Below are positions 5,430-9,129 of a stretch of DNA of 9,129 bases, piece by piece (within the stretch, counting starts at the first letter, position 1; the number at the start of each line of letters is the position of its first letter). Origin of the DNA: Bryobacterales bacterium (lineage in GTDB: Bacteria > Acidobacteriota > Terriglobia > Bryobacterales > Bryobacteraceae); the NCBI GenBank assembly GCA_025353235.1, contig JANXQZ010000317.1, forward strand, positions 1-9,129. Direction: 5' to 3'. The position numbers and the translations under genes were made by a program. The notes beneath the pieces were generated by a model that worked only from the letters and a program-made list of their open reading frames with translations, was not told the origin of the DNA and did no database searches.

Positions 5430-6275
5430 GTGTCCTCCGGAAAAGCGATTCTGATCGTCGACGACGATCCCGCCATACATGCTTTAATCGGTTCCATCCT
5501 ACAGCCGGAGCAGCACGCGATCGAGAGCGCGTACAACGGCGAGGATGGTCTCTCGCGCTTGCTGGAGGGCCACTACGATCTGGTTTTAACCGATCTCCGC
5601 ATGCCTGGGATGGACGGCCTCACTCTTCTGAGCCGCATTCATCAATTGCGCCCTGAAACAAAGGTGGTGGTGATGACCGCCGAAAGCACGCCTCTCAGCG
5701 TGGCTACCGCGATCAAAGACCGCGCCTTTAGTTACCTCGGGAAACCTCTCTCCCCGGTGAGCTTGAAAGAGACCGTGAATGCAGCGCTGAATATTCCAGT
5801 GGAACCCGACGATATCGAGGTGATCTCGGCGCTCCCCGGCTGGATCTCGCTGCAACTGCGCTGCAAGATGGGCACGGCCGACCGCTTGGGGCAGTTTTTT
5901 CGAGAACTCGTGACGGGGGTGACTCCATTGGAGCGCGACAGCATCTCGGCCGCATTTCGGGAATTGCTGATGAACGCCATCGAGCACGGGGGCAAGTCCG
6001 ATCCGGATCAAAAAGTCAACCTGACGTACTTGCGAACTTCGCGCAGCATCATTTATTACATCCGCGACCCGGGTCCGGGATTTTCGTTTGCCGATCTTCC
6101 GCACGCGGCCGTTTCGAATCGGCCTGACGAGCCTTTCGGGCATGCAGAGATTCGGGAACAGCTCGGCATTCGTCCGGGCGGGTTTGGCATTTTGCTCACG
6201 AAGAATTTTGCGGACGAGTTGCTCTATAGCGAAAAGGGCAACGAAGTAATGCTCATTAAGTATTTGCAGCCTTGA
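5430..6275 (+). CDS. Response regulator receiver fused to RsbW-type histidine-kinase-like ATPase
   Basis: The receiver domain spans roughly residues 5-120 from GTG 5430: acidic cluster VDDD, phosphoacceptor Asp in LTDLRMPGMDG, Thr in VVMTAES and Lys in LGKPLSP. A linker leads to a GHKL ATPase: N box FRELLMNAIEHG, G1 box RDPGPGF and G2 box PGGFGI. There is no dimerisation/phosphoacceptor His domain, so the second half resembles anti-sigma-factor kinases (RsbW/SpoIIAB, HATPase_c_2) rather than a sensor kinase. Known families suggest phosphorylation of the receiver would switch a Ser/Thr kinase or anti-sigma activity. No sigma factor, antagonist or sensor kinase lies in the window. TTG 5379 would add 17 residues but its GAGGA touches the start codon, while the receiver fold begins right after GTG 5430. 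It has 281 residues and looks intact. Confidence 0.88.
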   Translation: MSSGKAILIVDDDPAIHALIGSILQPEQHAIESAYNGEDGLSRLLEGHYDLVLTDLRMPGMDGLTLLSRIHQLRPETKVVVMTAESTPLSVATAIKDRAFSYLGKPLSPVSLKETVNAALNIPVEPDDIEVISALPGWISLQLRCKMGTADRLGQFFRELVTGVTPLERDSISAAFRELLMNAIEHGGKSDPDQKVNLTYLRTSRSIIYYIRDPGPGFSFADLPHAAVSNRPDEPFGHAEIREQLGIRPGGFGILLTKNFADELLYSEKGNEVMLIKYLQP

Positions 6276-6278
6276 GTC

Positions 6279-6284
6279 TATAAT
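6279..6284 (+). promoter_or_regulatory. -10 box (TATAAT) just before the Uma2 gene
   Basis: A perfect TATAAT lies six bases before ATG 6291. No good -35 exists (TTAAGT at 6256 is weak). A transcript starting about seven bases later would begin at or beside the ATG, suggesting a leaderless message. Alternatively translation begins at ATG 6297, which has AAGG seven bases upstream. Confidence 0.45.
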
Positions 6285-6290
6285 CAAGGC

Positions 6291-6863
6291 ATGCTGATGG
6301 TCGAGGAAACCTATCTGCCGTTGACTCTCTCCGTACCAGATATCACGGACGCTGAGTTTCAGGAATTTTGCGAGGAATACCCGGACTATTTTCTCGAGTA
6401 TTCGGCTGAGGGAGAGCTGATTATTATGCCGCCCACCGATCCTGAGACTGGTTCCGCCAACGCCAGTTTCACCAGTCAACTATGGGTGTGGAATCGGAGC
6501 ACCGGCCGGGGGATCACGACCGATGCGACTGCAGGGTTCATCCTGCCGAATGGAGCGAGGCGATCGCCTGACGCGGCCTGGATCTCGCGCGAGCGGTTCC
6601 AACGAGGCCGCTCCATGTGCCCCGAATTCATCATCGAACTTCTCTCCCCTTTCGACCGGCCTAAGAAGCTCCATCTCAAGATGCTCGAATGGATGGCCAA
6701 TGGAGTCGAGCTAGGATGGATGATCAATCCGCGAACGCAGACAGTTACAATTTATCGCCCCGGCGTTGAACCGGAAGCTCGCAGCAAGATCACCGAGATC
6801 GCTGGCGAAGGACCAGTGGCAGGTTTCGTTCTCGATTTGGCATCGGTCTGGAACCCGATCTGA
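6291..6863 (+). CDS. Uma2 family protein (DUF820, PD-(D/E)xK nuclease-like)
   Basis: A 190-residue protein with the Uma2 layout: SVPDITDAEFQEFCEEYP near the N-terminus, GELIIMPPT (41-49), TDATAGFILPNGARRSPDAAW (77-97) with the likely catalytic Asp 94, PEFIIELLSP (111-120) with Glu 116, Lys in HLKMLEWMANGVELGWMINP (128-147), and a closing TVTIYRP. These fit the restriction-like fold of the family, which is expanded in Cyanobacteria, Chloroflexi and Acidobacteria and has no settled physiological role. The start is ATG 6291 or ATG 6297; the second has better AAGG spacing. It appears to be transcribed from its own TATAAT box. It ends three bases before the open frame of the next gene begins to make sense, so the pair may be cotranscribed. 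Confidence 0.9.
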   Translation: MLMVEETYLPLTLSVPDITDAEFQEFCEEYPDYFLEYSAEGELIIMPPTDPETGSANASFTSQLWVWNRSTGRGITTDATAGFILPNGARRSPDAAWISRERFQRGRSMCPEFIIELLSPFDRPKKLHLKMLEWMANGVELGWMINPRTQTVTIYRPGVEPEARSKITEIAGEGPVAGFVLDLASVWNPI

Positions 6864-6889
6864 TCGTTGGCCGCGTTATCGTTCCCGAG

Positions 6890-7513
6890 TTGCTGGACGT
6901 CTCCGAGCCGACAGAGGCGCTGGCAAGCCTGCGAGATCTCACCAGGATCAATCGGTATTTGGGAGGCTACTCGACACTGGCTTGGATGTTGCGCCAACTG
7001 GTCAAGCCGAGCGACGAGTTCTCGCTACTGGATGTGGGAGCCGCATCGGGCGATATGGGGGAGGCGATCCGGAAGCGTTATCCCAAGGCGCGTGTGGTGT
7101 CGCTTGATCGCAAGCCGAACCATCTCGCCGCCGCTAAGGGTCCCAAGATTATTGGTGACGCGTTCCGGCTGCCGATTGCCCCGGGTGGCTTTGATCTTGT
7201 TTTCAGCTCGCTGTTCCTGCACCACTTTGAGGACCCGGCCGTCGTGGAACTGCTGCGCGAGTTTGCGAAGTGCGCTCGGCGAGCGGTGCTGGCCATTGAC
7301 CTGGAACGCGGACCGCTGGCCTATCGCTTCATGCCCGCGAGCCGCTGGCTGTTCGGGTGGGACCCGATCACTTTAAATGACGCTCCGGCTTCCGTGCAGG
7401 CGGCGTTCAAACAGGAGGAACTGCTGAAACTCGCGACGCGCGCTGGGTTGAAGGGAGCGCGTGTCCGGGTGCACCGTCCATGGTCCCGCCTCTCTTTGAT
7501 TGCGCCGGTTTGA
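6890..7513 (+). CDS. Class I SAM-dependent methyltransferase
   Basis: A Rossmann-fold methyltransferase: motif I LLDVGAASGDMG (47-58 from TTG 6890), acidic residue at the end of strand 2 (SLDRK, Asp 73), acidic loop GDAFRLPI (89-96), and the motif FDLVFSSLFLHHFED (101-115). The N-terminal RDLTRINRYLGGY is typical of a group of small bacterial methyltransferases of unknown substrate. At 207 residues it is near full length. TTG 6890 is the only ordinary start. The frame stays open upstream as VGRVIVPELLDV and the family usually includes that PELLD segment, so the true start may be a CTG at 6860 overlapping the Uma2 stop. The substrate cannot be told from the sequence. Confidence 0.85.
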   Translation: MLDVSEPTEALASLRDLTRINRYLGGYSTLAWMLRQLVKPSDEFSLLDVGAASGDMGEAIRKRYPKARVVSLDRKPNHLAAAKGPKIIGDAFRLPIAPGGFDLVFSSLFLHHFEDPAVVELLREFAKCARRAVLAIDLERGPLAYRFMPASRWLFGWDPITLNDAPASVQAAFKQEELLKLATRAGLKGARVRVHRPWSRLSLIAPV

Positions 7514-7528
7514 AGCATGCGGCTGCGC

Positions 7529-7534
7529 TACAAT
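7529..7534 (+). promoter_or_regulatory. Possible -10 box (TACAAT) of the dehydrogenase gene
   Basis: TACAAT, five of six consensus matches, ends eight bases before ATG 7543. No matching -35 is evident. The arrangement parallels the box before the Uma2 gene. Confidence 0.4.
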
Positions 7535-7542
7535 CGGGAAAA

Positions 7543-8316
7543 ATGAAGAACATCATGGATCTGAGCGGCCGCGTTGCGGTCGTAGTGGGCGGCACGTCAG
7601 GACTAGGGCGCGCGATCGCTATCGGGTTGGCGGAGGCGGGGGCCGATGTAGTCCCGAGCGGTCGGCGCGAGCAGTTTGTTAATGACGTCTGCTCCGAGAT
7701 CGAGAAGACAGGCCGCAAATCTTTGCGCCATACGATGGATATCGCCAGCCGCGCCAGCATCGATGCGCTTCGCGATGCGGTGGTGAAGGAGTTCGGTCAG
7801 GTGGACATTCTCGTCAACGCCGCTGGCCGCACTTTTCGAAAGCCCACGGTGGACGTTTCCGAGGCGGACTGGAACAGCCTGATGGATACCAACTTGACGG
7901 GGATGCTGCGTTCCTGCCAGTCCTTTCACGTACCACTTGCAGCGCATAAACGGGGGCGCGTGGTCAACATCGCGTCTTTGAGTTCGTTTGTATCGCTGTT
8001 TGAAGTGGCTGCGTATGCGGCGTCCAAATCCGCGGTGCTGTCGCTCACGAAGAGCTTGGCGATCGAGTGGGCGAAACTTGGCATCAACGTGAACGCGATT
8101 GCGCCCGGCGTATTCCTGACCGACCTGAACGCGGCGCTGCTGACCGGCACCGATAGAGGCCGCGAGTTTCTGATGCGGACGCCCATGGGCCGGTTCGGGA
8201 AAGCGGAAGAGTTGGTCGGTGCCGCAGTGTTGCTGGCGTCGGACGCCGCGAGCTTCATTACGGGGCAGTGTATCGCGGTAGATGGCGGATTTCTCGCGTC
8301 TGGCGTAAACAACTAG
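7543..8316 (+). CDS. Short-chain dehydrogenase/reductase (classical SDR)
   Basis: A 257-residue classical SDR. The cofactor-binding glycine motif is GGTSGLG (16-22), and PSGRR (38-42) after strand 2 suggests NADP(H) preference because of its arginines. NAAG is at 92-95, the structural Asn in DTNLTG at 117, catalytic Ser 145 in NIASLSS, and Tyr 158/Lys 162 in YAASK. INVNAIAPGV and GQCIAVDGGF complete the C-terminal pattern. It resembles gluconate 5-dehydrogenase or 3-oxoacyl-ACP reductase-like sugar/alcohol dehydrogenases; the substrate is not determinable. ATG 7543 is preferred over the longer GTG at 7480, which would overlap the methyltransferase gene. ATG 7555 is a further alternative. The TAG overlaps the convergent stop of the Fic fragment in CTAG. 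Confidence 0.93.
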   Translation: MKNIMDLSGRVAVVVGGTSGLGRAIAIGLAEAGADVVPSGRREQFVNDVCSEIEKTGRKSLRHTMDIASRASIDALRDAVVKEFGQVDILVNAAGRTFRKPTVDVSEADWNSLMDTNLTGMLRSCQSFHVPLAAHKRGRVVNIASLSSFVSLFEVAAYAASKSAVLSLTKSLAIEWAKLGINVNAIAPGVFLTDLNAALLTGTDRGREFLMRTPMGRFGKAEELVGAAVLLASDAASFITGQCIAVDGGFLASGVNN

Positions 8317-8648
8317 CCAGGCGCGTCGTGTAAGACGCTCAAGTACTCCCCCAATGTGGCGTCCAGCCGCTGGTGCATAAAAATCTGGAACGGTTCGAGG
8401 TCCGCCTGCAGCGAAGCATGCTCCAGCGTGTCAAGGTACGTTTTTCGATCTTCCGGCCGGATGGCCATGGGCGGGTATTTCCCTCTGAGCAAAAGCAGGT
8501 TCATCAACAGCCTGGCCGTGCGTCCGTTGCCGTCGGCGAAGGGATGAATCGCGACTAGCCGGAAATGCGCGTCAAAGTTGGACGCCGGGGTTGGCTCGGT
8601 CCTGGCAAGCCATTCCCCAAAGTTCCGGTAGTGGGTCAGTTTGAAAAG
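8313..8648 (-). pseudogene. Fic-domain protein, N-terminally truncated
   Basis: About 111 in-frame codons are preserved. The Fic catalytic motif HPFADGNGRTAR is intact, preceded by FGEWLARTEPTPASNFDAHFRLVAI and followed by LLMNLLLLRGKYPP, IRPEDRKTYLDTLEHASL and a normal end MHQRLDATLGEYLS. Fic enzymes usually transfer AMP from ATP to target proteins. Full-length relatives have extra helices before this segment, including the flap. Here the frame is closed by TGA at 8649-8651, and no ATG, GTG or TTG occurs between that and the catalytic motif; the first ATG (8505-8507) lies after the catalytic motif. The 5' end overlaps the last codons of the upstream 126-residue gene by 13 bases. It is either a truncated pseudogene or expressed by a non-standard route. 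No (S/T)xxxE(G/N) inhibitory motif is seen here or in the neighbour. Confidence 0.75.
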
Positions 8649-9016
8649 TCAAAAAAAAGCTGATCGAGAGCCCGCTTGCGGAATTGCCAAAACTCCAACT
8701 CTAATCCTTCCTCCGCCGCGCGGATCTTGCATAGGCCATCGTCACTAAGCGCAACGCTGCCGTGCAGGAAAGGCGTATCGTCCATCGATACGATGATTTC
8801 CTTTGATACGATCTTGAATTTCACCACGTGATTCAGGGCAGGGCCGGAAAGAGACACCGAAAAGCTGCCACCGTCCGCTATGAAATGAAAGCCGAGTCTC
8901 TCTCCTAGGATCGCGTGGCGGATCTCTACATCGTGCTCCACCCCGAGTTTTAGTTTTTCAAACACCGCTGCTAGGGAACATTTGGAGCGCGCAGTAACCC
9001 AGTCAAACTCTGGCAT
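8636..9016 (-). CDS. Conserved-looking protein of unknown function, 126 residues
   Basis: Begins MPEFDWVTARSKCSLAAVFE and ends QLFFDFSN. The middle alternates hydrophobic and polar residues (FHFIADGGSFSVSLSG, VVKFKIVSKEIIVSMD), suggesting beta strands, and the end WQFRKRALDQLFF looks helical. There is no signal peptide or membrane segment. I do not recognise a named family. Its ATG directly follows the TAG of the upstream small basic protein (TAGATG), so the two are probably cotranscribed. A run of eight T precedes its stop, and its 3' end overlaps the open frame of the Fic fragment. The upstream end of the gene looks intact. A role as Fic partner is possible but unsupported. Confidence 0.7.
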   Translation of the reverse strand: MPEFDWVTARSKCSLAAVFEKLKLGVEHDVEIRHAILGERLGFHFIADGGSFSVSLSGPALNHVVKFKIVSKEIIVSMDDTPFLHGSVALSDDGLCKIRAAEEGLELEFWQFRKRALDQLFFDFSN

Positions 9017-9129
9017 CTACTTCTTCCCCCACCGCGCCTCCGCGCCTTTTTTCCCTATCTCTTTCAGCTTGCGCTTTGACAGCTTAGCGGCGCGGGCCTT
9101 GCCGCCTTTCGCGCCGCCGAGCTTGCCGA
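9017..9129 (-). CDS. Small basic Gly/Ala/Lys-rich protein, C-terminal fragment (partial)
   Basis: The last 37 codons (36 residues plus TAG) are visible and run off the window edge. The sequence has GKLGGAKGGKARAAKLS, then KRKLKEIGKKGAEARWGKK before TAG 9017-9019. Small proteins of this GGxKGGxARA...ARWGK type are common in soil and plant-associated bacteria and are strongly basic, consistent with nucleic-acid binding, but their function is not established. It is the first visible gene of the minus-strand set that leads to the Fic fragment. Confidence 0.65.
   Translation of the reverse strand, partial: GKLGGAKGGKARAAKLSKRKLKEIGKKGAEARWGKK

Noticed and set aside
5586..6479. Minus-strand open frame of 297 codons opposite the response-regulator gene
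   Set aside because: It is antisense to well-supported receiver and ATPase domains and has no motif of its own.
6867..7376. Plus-strand frame of 169 codons overlapping the methyltransferase
   Set aside because: The overlapping frame carries clear SAM-methyltransferase motifs; this one is Arg/Ser/Cys/Trp-rich without motifs.
7480..7542. Longer N-terminus for the dehydrogenase from GTG 7480
   Set aside because: It would overlap the methyltransferase end and adds residues before the usual SDR start; ATG 7543 follows a -10-like box.
1..9129. CRISPR array, tRNA, rRNA or insertion sequence
   Set aside because: Reading both strands I saw no regularly spaced repeats, no tRNA-like cloverleaf, no rRNA signature and no transposase motif or flanking inverted repeats. 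The only repeats are the RHS duplications. I could not run a covariance-model search.

Overview
The window looks like a high-GC soil Acidobacterium, perhaps of the Solibacter/Bryobacter type. This rests on the style of the proteins: the RHS core (TGKERDAETGLDFFGARY type), a CBM9-like secreted protein, a Uma2 protein and a GalT of this lineage. No rRNA or marker gene is present, so the placement is an inference.

Layout. Positions 1-38 (minus) hold the first codons of what reads as a malic enzyme. It diverges from galT (65-1057, plus), which overlaps a TMEM175-type potassium channel gene (1054-1659, plus). The channel gene ends stop-to-stop against a secreted CBM9-like protein gene (minus, about 2418 to 1660). 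That gene is preceded on the same strand by a small SmtA-like metallothionein gene (2569 to 2408). From about 5345 down to 2604 the minus strand is a decayed mosaic RHS/YD-repeat polymorphic-toxin locus. In order of transcription it holds a frameshifted RHS core with a C-terminal tip (5345-3720), an intact three-helix membrane ORF that overlaps the tip stop by ATGA (3723-3412, candidate immunity gene), an orphan second copy of the core end (3411-3200), and a fragment of more N-terminal YD repeats (3200-2604).

The right half is mostly plus strand: a response-regulator/ATPase fusion (start near 5430, end 6275), a Uma2-family protein (6291-6863), a class I SAM methyltransferase (6890-7513) and a short-chain dehydrogenase (7543-8316). 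The dehydrogenase converges, with overlapping stop codons, on a minus-strand set: a basic Gly/Lys/Ala-rich small protein cut by the window edge, a 126-residue protein of unknown function, and a Fic-domain fragment that keeps its catalytic motif but has lost its N-terminus and any ordinary start codon.

The most noteworthy part is the RHS locus. After correcting one frameshift, the tip carries a GHVML motif and a later NYALLGNNC motif, the pattern of permuted papain-fold (PPPDE/LRAT/DUF4105-like) proteins. Its neighbour is a small, lower-GC membrane protein in the place where immunity genes sit. This pair may be an unassigned effector/immunity module, now broken on the toxin side. The single-copy metabolic and regulatory genes around it look intact and unremarkable.
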